DNA of 64,000 bases from Hemibagrus wyckioides (GCF_019097595.1 NC_080718.1:13806157-13870156), one strand, 5' to 3'. Shown: positions 34,310-47,609, counted from the first letter of the stretch. Program-made: numbers and translations. The notes: generated from the letters alone by a model not told the origin.

Positions 34310-36770
34310 ATGATGAACTTCAGAGGAGGAACCGCGCTTCAGCAGCACCAGGATGTGGAGCCCGAGCCCGGATGGAGCGGACTGGACGACCCCTGGAACG
34401 GTCAGTTACTGACTTTTCTCTTTTTCTCTTAAGTAGAAAGTCCTTTAAACACCGCGGTATTACAAAAAAAACGCAATCGGGAATATCGTTTTATTTGGTT
34501 AGATGATTTGGAGAAAATCTGTTCGGCTAATCGATATTTGGCTAATCGCTTTACGGACACGATCATTAAGCTAGCGGACAAAGCGGCAGACTCCGGTGAA
34601 ACGAGCAGGGAGGAAATAAACAGTGTTAATGTTTTCAGATATGTTAAAATCAGCCTTTTATAAAAGTCGGAATATTTATTTAACGCTTATTAAAGTTTAC
34701 TAAGACAAGCCGAAGAGTATTAGCAAAGATTAGCTAGACGGCTAGTTAGCATGTAGCTAAGTAATTGTTTTTCAGTGTTCATAGGTTTTTTTTAAAGAGT
34801 GAATAAAACAAGTTAAAATGTTTACAATAACATGATCTATTTTATTATTTGAACGATTTTTCATTGTCCGTGTTTGTCGAGTTGTTAAAGCGGAGAGAGG
34901 AAGGGGCTGTGAGGAAAGGCAGCTAGCTGAACAAAACCAATCGCTAGAAATAAATGGAGCTAATGTAGAGTGCAGCTTAGGCAAAAATATCAAGCTGTTT
35001 GTTTCACTTCTGTTCAGCAAGGATTTGTTTATAGCTGTAATGAATAAAATATTTAGGAGTAGTGTCATTTATGATAAAGGGCGAATTTTTGAGAGGAGAC
35101 ACAAATGGACTCAAGGGGATGTGAAGCGTTGGAGTAAGGAACTGATAAAGAAACACTGTAATAGAAATGTAGTTTAATCTGCATTGTTTTGGGGAAGATA
35201 CTTTTGAGCATTGAGATAAGTGACCAGTGTGAGTAACAGTGAAGCCGTGATAGCGTAAGTAACTCCTATAAATGCAGAATATAAATACTGAGTTTTTCTG
35301 CACTGTTATAGGAAGATTACAGTAATATAGCTTGTGTAAATATGTCTTGTTTAGATAGGGAGGTTTTCCTGCTTTACAAAACATACACAGTGCTATTAAA
35401 AAAGGGTTTCTGCTTCTTTTTATGAGATGTTTTTAAATGTGCCGCATTGTCTGTTCATCTTGTTTGACACAGGGACACAGAGGGAGACGTTTGTGTTTCC
35501 GGAGGATGAGGACGATGACAACTGGCCTATGAGAAGCCACTCTCCTGTATGGATCCCACCACCTGTGGGGAGCCCAGCCCCACCTATGAGAGGTCCCTTT
35601 TCTGTATGGACCCCACCACCTGTGAGGAGCCCATCCCCACCTATGAGAGGCCTCTCTCCTGTGTGGACCCCACCACCTGTGAGGAGCCCATCCCCACCTA
35701 TGAGAGGCCTCTCTCCTGTGTGGACCCCACCACTTGTGAGGAGCCCATCCCCACCTATGAGAGGGCTCTCTCCTGTATGGACACCACCACCTGTGAGGAT
35801 CCCATCCCCACCTATGAGAGGGCTCTCTCCTGTATGGACCCCACCACCTGTGAGGATCCCATCCCCACCTATGAGAGGCCTCTCTGCTGTGTGGACCCCA
35901 CCACCTGTGAGGATCCCATCCCCACCTATGAGAGGCCTCTCTCCTGTATGGACCCCACCACCTGTGAGGATCCCATCCCCACCTATGAGAGGCCTCTCTC
36001 CTGTATGGACACCACCACCTGTGAGGATCCCATCCCCACCTATGAGAGGCCTCTCTCCTGTATGGACACCACCACCTGTGAGGATCCCATCCCCACCTAT
36101 GAGAGGCCTCTCTCCTGTATGGACCCCACCACCTGTGAGGATCCCATCCCCACCTATGAGAGGCCTCTCTCCTGCATGGATCCCACCACCTGTGGGGAGC
36201 CTCTCTCCTCTATGGATCCCACCACCTGTATGGATCCCACCACCTGTGAGGGGCCCATCCCCACCTATGAGAGGCCTCTCTCCTCTATGGAACCCACCAC
36301 CTGTATGGATCCCACCACCTGTGAGGGGCCCATCCCCACCTATGAGAGGCCTCTCTCCTCTATGGAACCCACCACCTGTATGGATCCCACCACCTGTGAG
36401 GGGCCCATCCCCACCTATGAGAGGCCTCTCTCCTGTATGGATCCCACCACCTGTGGGGAGCCCATCTCCACCTATGAGAGGCCTCTCTCCTGTATGGAGG
36501 AGACCATCCCCTTGCAGAAACCTCTCCTCTGTGATGAGTCTATCCCCAGTAATGCAACCATCCCCATTGAGGAGGCCATCACCTTCAGGGAATCCACAGA
36601 GTTTCACAGTTCCTCTGCCCCAGCCTCATGTCCAGATTAACCCTCACCACATTGTGGCTGGTCAGCTGTATGTTCCTGACCCACGCCAGGGCATAAGGAG
36701 GAGGAGGGACGAAGAGGATGATCAAGAAGCCCCTCCGAGTAGACGGCAGCATGTGGATCAGGATGGGTAG
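34310..36770 (+). CDS. Novel proline-rich repeat protein, copy 2 (2 exons, 462 aa)
   Basis: Exons are 34310-34400 and 35473-36770, with the same splice sites and phase as copy 1. It has eleven simple 19-residue repeats, two more than copy 1, and the 38-residue length difference is exactly two units. Individual units carry substitutions not seen in copy 1, for example PPLV for PPPV and LSAVW for LSPVW. The N-terminal exon, acidic segment and basic C-terminal tail match copy 1. No stop or frameshift is visible, so this copy should be expressible if its promoter works. The protein family is unrecognised. Confidence 0.75.
35529..36497 (+). repeat. Coding minisatellite, copy 2 (eleven 57-bp units plus 75-bp units)
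   Basis: Same array as in copy 1, with two extra 57-bp units. It lies wholly in exon 2 of the second gene copy. Confidence 0.95.
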
Positions 36771-36893
36771 CTGGGTTTCATCAGGAGGATCGTCCGATTC
36801 CCCGTTCCCTGGGTTTCTATTTACATGGGAGAGCTGTATGTTCAGAAGCTCAGTCATCACCTCATCTTCATCACCTCATATCCATGATGTGTG

Positions 36894-36980
36894 GTAAGTA
36901 TGTGTGGTAAGTATGTGTGGTAAGTATCTGTGGTAAGTATTTCACCTCTAGATTTCAGCATTAGTCTTTTTTTTTTTCAG
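36894..36980 (+). repeat. Tandem 5' splice-site array plus 3' splice site after gene copy 2
   Basis: Four motifs start at 36894, 36907, 36920 and 36933, and the acceptor ends at 36980. One repeat is fewer than after copy 1. Confidence 0.6.
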
Positions 36981-37305
36981 AGAGAGATTTCAGCCTTTTA
37001 AACATGTGGGGTGGTGAGAATCTGTTGTTTCTTTTGTATTTTGCATTTGCGTTTAGTTTGTGTTAAATGTATAGGATTTTTATAATATTAATGTTGTTTA
37101 TTTATATATTTATATATAATATAATATATTATATATATTAATAAATAAATAGAAATTGTATTGTTGTAGAATCATGCATTGTTGTAAATATGTAAATATG
37201 TAAATATTACATTTTTAAGATTTAGATTTTAATATTAAGTTATACAAATGTAGTGTTGCGTTATAAAATATTAAAATAGTGTATAAAATATTAATATCTG
37301 TAATA

Positions 37306-37859
37306 GGTCCGTGTACTTTATGGTATTTGAAGTTTCTTTTTATGAAACAGAAACAAAAAAACGAAAATGAAATTGTCTTTTAATTATGTGATGAAAACGT
37401 CAGACACCTTTTTAAAATTAGACTTGATTTTCTTTCCTCATTTATACTTTAAATAAAGAAAGTTTTATATCATAGAAACGGACAAACAGCTGCATTTTCT
37501 TTGTCTAAAACCGGCCGTATCTCTTCTTCTGTCATTTGTGGCAGCGTGCAGTGTTCTACCTCGGTGAAGTTAGTTATACAGACACTCAGAAGCGGTATTT
37601 TAGGGACCGCGGTAAAACACTGCACGCTGCCACAAATGACAGAAGAAGAGATACGGCCGGTTTTAGACAAAGAAAATGCAGCTGTTCTTCCGTTTCTATG
37701 ATATAGAACTTTCTTTATTTAAAGTATAAATGAGGAAAGAAAATCAATTTTAAAAAGGTGTCTGATGTTTTCATCACATAATTAAAAAACAATTTCATTT
37801 TCGTGTTTTTTGTTTCTGTTTATAAAAACAAACTTCAAATGCCAAAAAGTACACGGACC
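37306..37859. mobile_element. Foldback element, unit 3
   Basis: Same palindrome. The right arm has lost a few bases (AATCAAGTCTAATTTT is shortened to AATCAATTTT). Confidence 0.8.
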
Positions 37860-38070
37860 ATAATAAGTGTACAGTTTGTCGTTGCTTGTAAATAGTTAAT
37901 AAATTATTTTTTGGTTCAATTCACACGTGTCTCAAGTGTCTTTTTTTATAACATCATAAACATTTCTCATTTGTTTCTCATATAATTACACAGTAAAAAG
38001 AGTAGAGTATTGTTGTATTACATATCAGTATTTTTCTAAATCAACAGCCATGTTACAGTGTGAAATGCTG

Positions 38071-38120
38071 TCAGAGAGAGAGAGAGAGAGAGAGTGTGTG
38101 TGTGTGTGTGTGTGTGTGTG
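38071..38120. repeat. (GA)n(GT)n microsatellite, unit 3 (short)
   Basis: Only about 50 bp of GA and GT remain before the LINE tail, a second and apparently independent collapse. Confidence 0.95.
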
Positions 38121-38520
38121 AGAGTGTAGAACAGTTCAGTCCCGGGTGTTGAGGAGCCTGATGGCTTGAGGAAAGAAACTGTTACACAGTCTGGTTGTGA
38201 GGGCCCGAATGCTCCGGTACCTCTTTCCAGATGGCAGGAGGGTGAAGAGTGTGTGTGAGGGGTGTGTGGGGTCAGCCACAATGCTTTAGAGCAATTTAGA
38301 GTTACCAGCCTCAGAAATCACCAATTAACAGCACCTCAGATTAGAGCCGTTATGAAGGCTTTACAGAGCATCAGTAGCAGACATATCTCAATATCAACTG
38401 TTCAAAGGACATTATTGTGTATTTCGGCCACCTTCAGCATTGTTTTACAATGTAGAAAGAAATAAACATCAGGAAAGACCATGGAATTAGAAGACGTGTC
38501 CAAACTTTTGACTGGTAGAG

Positions 38521-38597
<77 letters not shown>

Positions 38598-38627
38598 CAG
38601 TATCTCACAAAAGTGAGATAACATTGT

Positions 38628-38960
38628 TGTGTTTTCTGACATTTTTATTGCTGTCCTGCTCAAAGGCTGAAAGGTATTTTAGTCACGTGGTGTGAAAGCG
38701 GCGCTGCGCAGACCGATAAGTGTATGACATTAAAGTATCGCGAGAGCTGTTCTAGCGCATATTCCAGCGCACACTCTCGCGGTATTTTGGCGCGAGCGTG
38801 TGTGTGTGTGTGTGTGCGCGCGCGCGTGCGGAGAGAGATGTCAGTCAAATTCGTGTACAGTAAACGGCCACAGTGCTCTAATAAAACAGTCAACATTTAC
38901 TTAATTCCTCTACACTCCGGTGGCAAAATTCGGGATAAAACATTCGGGGCTAGATTAAAA
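38628..38960. repeat. Inverted-repeat arm, left (unit 3), partner deleted
   Basis: Same arm, but the right arm of unit 3 was removed by the deletion at 47607. Confidence 0.75.
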
Positions 38961-39654
38961 GGCTATGTCCATATGTAACTGGGTATTTTTAAAAACAGAG
39001 ATTTTTCTTCTTTTTTTTTTAAATTCTGTCCACACGACCTACGTGTTAAAAATATCTTTGTCCACATGAAAATGCAAAACGCCCTGTTAAGTGTTGTCAC
39101 ATGCCTAGCCAATCAGAAGCCTGGACAAAACTTTATTACCGGTTCCGGTAGTTTAACAACAAAGGAACGTCACGGGAAAGCGATGCCCTTGACATGTGAA
39201 AATTTTATTATAAAATGTAGAAGTCCAACCGGGTCTCATCCAAAACCGCCATCGCTGTGTGCGTTCCCAGATAGCAAATTGGATCTGGGCCGAGTCTGGC
39301 TGAGTTTCGGCTTTAAGTTTGGCCCAGATACCACATGGAATTATGGCCCAAAGCTGGCCCAAATGCGGTTTGCCAAAAGTCAACCAGACCAATACCAGAA
39401 ACAGACCAAAACTCAGCCACAACTCCACAATGTCACCAGAAATCAGCCATAACTGACCCACAACAGTGCCAGAATCCACACGTGTCAGCCAGACAAGAGC
39501 AAAAATGCCACCACCTTTACCCCAGAACTCAGCTGCAAATTATCCAGAAGGTCCACAAAACAGCCAGAACTGAACCAATATTATGGCAGAATCCTCTAAA
39601 CTGAACCAGAAATTGTAAATTGTAATTGTATAATAAAAGAATGAAACTACACAA

Positions 39655-40110
39655 ATTCAAAGCAGAATGTTTTATTGATGTAGAAAGGGGAAACAAATCT
39701 CAACAAGAAATATAAACAGTTTACAGGTCCTATCGTCTCAAGGACTGTGTATGGGCTCTGTCACTTAGCCAGGAATTTCCAAGTCGTGTTGGTGACTAGG
39801 AGCATCACTTGGTCCCCAGGCTGTAACTCCTGAGGCTGAGCGGAGCGAATATACACCCGTTGTTGTTCACGCTAGGCTGCCTCCAGGTGTTCCTTGACAA
39901 TAGGCCCCACTCAGTCGATTTGGGCCTGCATAGTCTGGATGTAATGCAGAGTGGAAGGAAGAGTGCTGCCCTTCTCAAACTTTACTGGCCACATCCAGCA
40001 GTCCTCAAGGTTGCTGTCCAATGAGGGGTTCACAGACTCCTTCTCAGGCAGCCTGTCGAGATACAGGTGATGAGCGGGTTAGTAGGCTTTCAGAGCCATC
40101 AGTCCTGTCA
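39655..40110 (-). pseudogene. Ty3/gypsy pol fragment, unit 3
   Basis: Same fragment with the same in-frame stops. Confidence 0.6.
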
Positions 40111-40321
40111 CCTGTACACACACACACACATACACATACACACAGAGACTAGCTCATGAAAAATAATTTGTCATTTATCCGTAATAAAAATGCTAGAATA
40201 TACAAGTACATGTGAAAATGCAAAAACATGTATTTTTGGTATTCTTGGTGAGTTTAAATGACAATAATGAAAGATCTGTTTTCCTAAATATAAATCTTTT
40301 GTGATCAGTGCAGATAAAGTT

Positions 40322-41430
40322 TCAGTAGTTCAGTAGGAAGTGAGACCTGATCTGTTTCGTTAGGATTGGCTCCACTCTCTCGATGCAGATGTTCTCATAC
40401 TCTCTGGCATCCTTGAAGGTGAGCAGTAAAGCCGGCTTCCCCGCCTTGGACACCTTGTTGACCTCTGCCTTGCTGTTGAGCGCCATCTGCAGGCGGCGTG
40501 TGAGCCTCTGCGGCCCACGGGCTGGTCTTTTCTCCATGATGTCAGCAGGAAAGGTGGAGATGGGCAGAGGAACCATAAACTTCACTTTTTTCCTACTCCC
40601 TTTCCTGCTCATTCCACCTTTCCCACCTATCTTCTTCTTCTTCCACTTGATCCCATAGGACGGCAACACAAACTCTTCATCAAGATACTCCTGTCCTGTG
40701 AAGAAGGGATGTTTATCATGCCATCATGCTTCTTGTTGTGGTCCACAATGATCTTCTGCAGATGTTCCTGGTCCACAGGAGCATGATGTTCCTGCAGGAC
40801 ATACGCAAACTTTTCCATTGAGACTTTCTCCACAGGAGTGTCGCTCTCCTCGGCGAGCTGGAAGGCCTGACTGCCCAGAGCTGGTTGGGATTAATCACGC
40901 CGGGTTTGGAGAACTGTGTAAACGCTTGCTCTGCCTTCTGCAACTCCGACATCGCCACCTTGTAGTGGTGTATTTTGGGAACCAAACCACCCTTGTTTAT
41001 CAGCTTCGGGCTGCATCCTGGAGGTGAAGAAAATGATCTTATTAATCACAGGAAAGAAAGAAAGAGACAGAGAGAAAGAAGATCTGATGCTCTCTAACAC
41101 ACCTCTCTGTGCCAGAAACTAGCAGCACTCAGTGTGACCTCCAGCTGCAGACGTGTGCAGAGCCGATTTTCTCTTAAGATTCACCAAACTCCAATCTGCC
41201 TGGTACGCCGACAACACCCACAGCACCTGAACATCACATACAGGGGGAAGTGCTAAGTCAGTGGGTAAGACAAGAACAAATCAGGTGTCTATACAGAGAG
41301 ATATGAACGCGAATCCCAGCACAGAGTTTTATAACTGTACAGTAGAGATGATTATAGATTAGAGATGATTATAGATTATAGATTACCTGCAAGAATCCTC
41401 CAGCTGTCCGTCCTCTCACATGTACACACA
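40322..41430 (-). pseudogene. ankef1: ankef1-like pseudogene fragment, unit 3
   Basis: Same structure with both shared frameshifts, the TAG in the ankyrin exon (as unit 1) and the C-terminal stop (as unit 2). Confidence 0.6.
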
Positions 41431-41509
41431 CACACACACACACACACCGAGACTAGCTCATAACAAATAATTAATTTCATTTATCCTTAATAAAAATGCT
41501 AGAATATAA

Positions 41510-42553
41510 TGACTTCTGTTTGGACTCCAGCTAAGATGGCAGCTTAATCCTGATCCTGCCAAACCACTTTCTTTCTTTTTGTTTGAAAGCTCAACCAACT
41601 GGGATTTTTTTTTACAATTATATTTATCCACATTAGTAATGGAGTCGACAGAGAAGAGAACAGCGGATGTTATGTCTCCTTCTACTCCATCTCCACATTC
41701 CAAACTTGCAAAGAAGAAAGTCAAGAAACAGCTATTTGACGAACCGACTCTGCTAACTCCTGTGACAGATGCTAGCGAACCACTTGCGGAAAGTTTGGAC
41801 TTAGCAGCGCTAATATATGACATGAGGGGAACACTATGTGAACTTTCTGTGGATGTAAAGGCAATACGGGAAGATGTGGACTCTTTTCAATAGAAACTTA
41901 GTAACCTTGAGGTGGAAGTTTCTATGGTGAGCAATTCCTTACTTTATTGCACAAGCACACCGATATTATCCAAACCGCTGAATGCGAGGACAGGCTACAG
42001 ATTAGAGAAACTACCTCACTGACCTCTAAATTACAAACCCGCGTTTCTGAGCTAGAAGACCGGTCTCTGAACAATCTTCGCATTGCTAATCTTCCAGAAA
42101 ACGCAGAAGGGGGTGATGCCACTGATTTTCTCCCGATCTGGTTTCCATCTTTGGCTGAATGAGGAGTTATTGATATAGAAAAGGCTCGTCGTGTTTTCAA
42201 CAGTCAAGAGGTTTCCTCAAACAAGCCCAGGATCCTTATCTTTAAACTTCTGAAGTACAACGATTGCCAGGCCAATATGAAGGCATACAGGCAGCCAGTT
42301 ACCAAGATACAACATGGCCAGTCTCACCTTCTTTTCTTTGCCGATTATTCTAACACTACTGCCCAGCGGCGCAAAGCGTTCTCATCTTGCATTGCTTCTC
42401 TAAGGCAGAAAGGGATTCAGCATTTTCTCCTCTATCCTGCTAACCTGAAGGTAACATTTAACTCTGAAACCCGCATCTTCTCTTCTCCCGAAGAGGCTCA
42501 GCGTTTCATTGATGACATTTTACAGGACAGTTGCAACGTTCATAATATGTAAT
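41510..42553 (+). pseudogene. L1 LINE ORF1 remnant, unit 3
   Basis: Same two stops plus a one-base deletion near 41937. In this unit the element continues into ORF2 (42687 onward). Confidence 0.8.
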
Positions 42554-42686
42554 AACTCCTGATATATTATAACCTATGTGTTGGTTAATGTGGATTAATC
42601 TCTTAGAATAACTTTTTTCACTTTTGTTTGGGATTTTTTTTTACTGATATTGATCTTTGGGGTTTATTATAACCTTCACCCCCCCT

Positions 42687-43355
42687 TAATGATCCTGTCA
42701 GGAGGGTCAAGTGCCTTGATTTTTTACATAGAGAGAAGATACATTTTGCATTTATTCAAGAAACCCATTTAAAGCAACAAGATATACAAAGATTTCAAAA
42801 TAAGTATTAAAAAATACTTGCTTATTCTTGTGCCCTAAATAAAACAAAGGCTGTACTACTGCTAGGTGAAAGGAAGTTAAATCTGCAGGTTGATGGATGG
42901 GAAAGTGATTCTGATGGCCTTTTCTGCTATGCTGTGATCACCTTAAATACACTTTAGTACTGTCTTGTATCCGTCTATGCTCCTAACACATTTGATCCCT
43001 CCTTCCTTGAAGATGTTAAAAGCTTTGGGTAATATTCCAATAATTTTGGATGCAGACCTTGAATTAACAGTTGATTCGTCTGACAGATCCAGTGCTTCTC
43101 CACCTACTTCTAATGAACTTATGGCTTCTAATTATTCAAGTCCTTCATGAAGGATTTGAATATTGTGGAGAGTTGATGCGTTAAGAATCCAAATGTCGGG
43201 GACTACACTTTTTCTTCTTCTTCGCATATTGATCTCTGCTGCTTTTTTGAAATCTGCTTTGATTACTGCTATTCTGCCTATGCTTGTATCTGATCACTGT
43301 CCAGTTAAAATCACTACATCTACATCTCATTCATCAACTCGTTTTAAAGGGTGAC
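42687..43355 (+). pseudogene. L1 LINE ORF2 endonuclease remnant (unit 3 only)
   Basis: It directly follows ORF1 after a C tract. Fragments in changing frames show the APE-type endonuclease landmarks FIQETHL, SVYAPNTF and VSDHCPVKI in the right order. The D-L-E region between them is altered. There are several stops and frameshifts, and the reverse transcriptase domain is absent. Units 1 and 2 do not have it. Confidence 0.75.
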
Positions 43356-44770
43356 ACTTCAATGTTTTCCTCCTTCAAGAGGCACAAGTTTTAAAACATA
43401 TCAGGAATGATCTCACCGACTTTATTTTGTTAAATATGTCATCAGATGTAAATCCTCACGCTCTGTGGGATGCAGCAAAATGCATAATTTGAGGTAGTTG
43501 TATCTCATATTCTTCTAAATTACCAGTCGTTCTATGGAATAAAATCACTGTCAAAAATAATCGTTTGTAATTCAGAACATTTTGTGTGTGATTATAATTT
43601 ACTCGTGCGTAATTTACAACTATTGTATGTATGTTTTGTCCGAGTTGGATTCCAACATCTACGGCCACAACAGTTTACAGATACAAGATTTTGTGTGTTT
43701 GTTAGAGTCCAACTCCAAAATGTACGACTATGACAGTTTACAGACACAACGCTAGTTTTCATAACAGCTCTGTTACATGCATGACATGATAAATTACGCC
43801 CACGAATGTGGTGTGTGAATCCACTGTCAAAAATACTTTTTTTCTATTTTGTTTTGAAATGGAGCTTCAGTAGCAGCCTTATTTTCAACAGCAGATTGCT
43901 GGGCCTTCAACTTGGATTTCAGCACTGAAAAAAAGGAATTTTGCTGGCTGTTCCATTTACTTAAGTGCAACGTATGTTTTGTACTATATAATTTAATGTT
44001 TACAAAATTAACATGAAAAAATCACGTAAGATTTGCTTGAAATTCAACTGCTTAGCTTTCACTTGATTCGATTTTGTCAAAATAACAAGAAACAATCAAG
44101 TACCCACGCGCTTCCTGGAAAATTATTAACTTTATAGCGATAACACGTCCCGAGATGAGGATTTGAAATGACGTAAAGAAGACACCTGAGGGAAGCCGTT
44201 GATGTAGGTCTGGATTGTGCTAGGGATGAAATGATTTATTCAGTATGTGCAGTCATTTTGGCGCAAATTAACATCATTGCTAAATGAGATGCACGCTTGT
44301 TTTCTGTTTTCTGTAATTAACATTTGCAACATCTGCCGATGTGTGTGTGATATGCTAGTTAACTAACATGTAGCTGATGCTAACAATTAGCTAGCTAGCA
44401 AGTTTAGACTTAGGTTAACAAACAGGCTGCTAATGTTAAGGGTGCTTAAATATACTCGCAGCCTAAGCAGAGCAGCCGTCAGTCGGCCTCCTTAATGTGT
44501 AAGTACATGGGAAACTGACCGTCCTCCCTGTTGGAGTGCGGATATGCAGCTAGATTCAAGCTGATGCTTATGGTTGTGTGAACAGACTCTGAAGCATGAG
44601 TTTGAGTGAAGCTGACTAGACTTCAGCGTGCCATTGAGGTTGATGATGGCCACAGTGCAGAATGTACTTCAATGTCTGTTGCATCTTTGTTGTTATATTT
44701 GCGAGTGGTCTTCAGTTTATTGAGGTAAATCACTGAGCTCACCTCACTGATAACATTTTTTCTTTCACAG
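43356..44770. other. Non-coding stretch of the unit 3 insert
   Basis: No protein is recognised. TGACGTAA at about 44169 and a more CpG-bearing stretch around 44150-44610 could be the promoter and 5' UTR that belonged to the exons at 44771-45574. Copies of a TTTACAGATACAA/TTTACAGACACAA motif occur near 43670-43750. Confidence 0.4.
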
Positions 44771-45574
44771 GTCCATCTTGCTATTTGCACAGTAAACACA
44801 TTCAAAGGCATAGTGGTAAGTACTGTTGCATTTCTTATGCATCTGCACTTTGTGACTTTTGGACATTTAAATACTTGAGCTTGAGTTGTGTATATGGAAA
44901 TATCCACATAATTGACCTTGCTTTGCAAAATGTTTTAACTGCATGAGTAACAGTTGCACACACATTTTGTTTTATTGCTATTCCTTGTATTTATGGACAC
45001 CATCATTAACAAAAATCATTTGGAAGTGATGATGGGTTTCCATCAAATGTTTTGATAGTGTAATAGACCATTTTACTTAGATTTAGATTGCAGACTGTAG
45101 TTTTATTTACGTGACTAATGAACTTTATGTATGTTACATACTTTATGTATGTTTTATACCTTGCAAAATCAGTATTGTTTATTGGTTGCCATGTATGATA
45201 TAAAATTTCACAATAGGTCACTTTGATTTGGTGCTGCTTAATCTGAGACAGGTTTTTGGACTCCATTGAGTTTTACATGAAATCTTGTCTGTTTTGTACA
45301 GGGCATGGATGAAGATGCCATCAAGGAGGCCATTGAAGACACCACTGTTGGAATTTATGTTCTCAAAGAATATGCTTCAAATGATGAACCAAATGACATT
45401 GGAATTGTACTTGTAGCTGTGGCTATTCTGTTCAGACTGATGTATGCTCTAAATCTCAGCTACCCTGCCAAACTTCGCTACACCTTTGAGGTTGTCCAAA
45501 AGATTTTTATGGAACTGGATGGAGGTAAACTTTCTAACAAAGCACAAACTCTGAAAAACAGACTAGTTCAATAA
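44771..45574 (+). pseudogene. Two 3' exons of a multicopy fish gene (SAMD3-like C-terminus), partial
   Basis: Exons 44771-44815 (CTTTCACAG| ... GTG|GTAAGT) and 45302-45574 (TTGTACAG|) join in phase 0 to 106 codons ending in a TAA. The product reads VHLAICTVNTFKGIVGMDED... and ends YTFEVVQKIFMELDGG...NRLVQ. The pattern D-IGIVL, LNLSYPA-LRYTFE-VQK-MELDG is, from memory, that of uncharacterised fish proteins annotated as SAMD3-like. About a dozen residues seem missing between DIGIVL and VAVAILF. No 5' exons are visible, so this is a captured fragment, present only in unit 3. An AATAAA lies at about 46787. Confidence 0.5.
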
Positions 45575-46858
45575 AAGAGTTACAGAGTCTGAACTATAAC
45601 ACAACTTGATGGAGGTAAACATTTCATAAACCCTTAAACTGTTCTTAAAGGCATTGCTATATGATTTGCACTTTTTTGTGAATTCCCTGTCAGTTTACAA
45701 TGTTTTCTTTTTTGAAGTCATTGAGTTCTAATGTAACCTTTATAACAGTGCCCCTTTTTTGCCATATTCACTTGTGATGCCATGGTTGGTTTATTTCAGT
45801 GAAATAATTTTTCTTCAGAATTCACTTTGTAACACTTCACACTTGCATTTGGCTGTGACAGTACGTTATACTTGGCCTGACGGAAATGTATGATTTGCAA
45901 AGTTAATGCTCAATATAGCTTGTTTGTATAAAGCCCTGGTTCCGCCTTTTTTGTCAGCGCTCCTTAGTATTTTCCATTGATTGTTTTCTATTTGCACACA
46001 CTAAAACCTGAAACCTATACATTGTTTACTATGTGTCAGAGACATAATGAAATTACTGTTAATTTACATTATACATTTGAATAATGTTGCCACTAAGAAA
46101 TTATGTTAGACTTGTCAGTGATAATTAGAGTATCATGGACATGATTAAAATACATTAAAATTACACAATTAATTGCTATTACAGTAAATTATAAAAATTA
46201 TCTTAAGTCAACATGATTCTTTTACACTAGTCTAACATGAATTAAATATTTTGGTTTAACAAGCAAAAATTGTGTAATTTAGCCACATTTTGATAATGTG
46301 GGACCGATGTACACATTAAAATCAAGTAAATTCAAAGGATTATTTTTTTCAGTGAGCTTGTCAAATTTCTTAGCAGGGATTGTGCTTTTTGCTGAGTAGT
46401 TGTCTTTAAATTTCAGGTGTTTGGTGTTGTGGTGCCACTCCAGATTTACTCTTTTACATAGTGCTTGTTTTTTTTTGTGGCAGAACATTCATACACAATT
46501 ATCTTTTACCAAGATAAAACTAAATCCCTTTTCCTATTCTGGATATGTTTTCGCCTTCTGTCGTGGAGCCGCTAAACTGTTACTTCACTGGCTATCATGG
46601 TGACATGTTCAATACTTATCTTACCTGCTGTACATATTCATTGTCTTTTATTTTGTCATATTTCATTGAGGATTTTTATTTTGGTATTGTTTCCTCATGA
46701 AGGGAATATTGTGTCTTGTAGAAGACAGAAGAAGATTGTGGGGTTGGAGTGAAGTTGCTTCTCTCCCAGTTTTTCAATCTGAGCCTAATAAAAATGTTAC
46801 TTTTCATCGCTGACCTCGGTGACCAGAACCACATGCCATTTTATTTCAGGAAAGAAAA
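45575..46858. other. Non-coding remainder of the unit 3 insert
   Basis: AT-rich, with no gene or element recognised. It may be the 3' UTR of the preceding exons, ending near the AATAAA at 46787. Sequence shared with units 1 and 2 resumes at TTGAATGAACAG. Confidence 0.5.
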
Positions 46859-47033
46859 ATTGAATGAACAGATATAGATATACCTAATACAGGTGCCATG
46901 TACAGATTTTGTCTTTAAATATGGAAAATTAATTGTACAGCTCTCTTCTCTGGATTTAGCGCTTCTTTGCTTCTTTACTAATACATTGTGAGAAGCCATG
47001 TACATCTTATTGTTTCCTTGATTCATTTGATTT

Positions 47034-47569
47034 GTCCATGGATCTGACTTGTTTGTCCAGCACATCCTACAGATGCTCAACTGGACTGAGATCTGGGGGA
47101 TTTGGAGGCCAAGTCAACACCTCATTATAGTGCTCATCAAACTATTCTTGAGCCATTTTTACTTTGTGGCATGGTGCATTATCCTTCTGAAAGAGGCCAC
47201 AGCCATCAGGGAATACAGTTTCCATGAAAGGGTGTACATGGTCTACAACAATGCGTAGGAAGGAGGTACATGTCAAAGTAACATCCACATGGATGGCAGG
47301 ACCCAAGGATTCATAGCAGAACATTACCCAAAGCATGACGCTGTCTCCGCTGGCTTGCCTTATAATAATGCATACTGGTGCCACGTGTTCCCCTGGTAAG
47401 TGACGCACATGCACCCAGCCATCCATGTGATACAAATGAAAACATGATTCATCAGACCAGGCTACCTTCTTCCATTGCTCCGTGGTCCAGAACTAATGCT
47501 CATGTTCCCATTGTTGGCACTTTCGGCGGTGCACAGGGGTCAGCATGGGCACCCTGACTGGTCTGCCAC
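47034..47569 (-). pseudogene. Tc1-like transposase, C-terminal half, unit 3, truncated
   Basis: The element end is missing because of a deletion equal to 9431-9821 of unit 1, with TCCA shared at the joint. The transposase part 47142-47435 and the TCTGCCAC end remain. Confidence 0.85.
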
Positions 47570-47609
47570 CAGGGGCGTTACTAGGGCTATTCATTCGGGG
47601 CTCGAGCCG
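47570..47609 (+). mobile_element. Left end of a hAT-like element, unit 3
   Basis: CAGGGGCGTTACTAGG after TCTGCCAC. Only about 40 bp remain before the joint to sequence equal to 10868 of unit 1. Confidence 0.75.
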
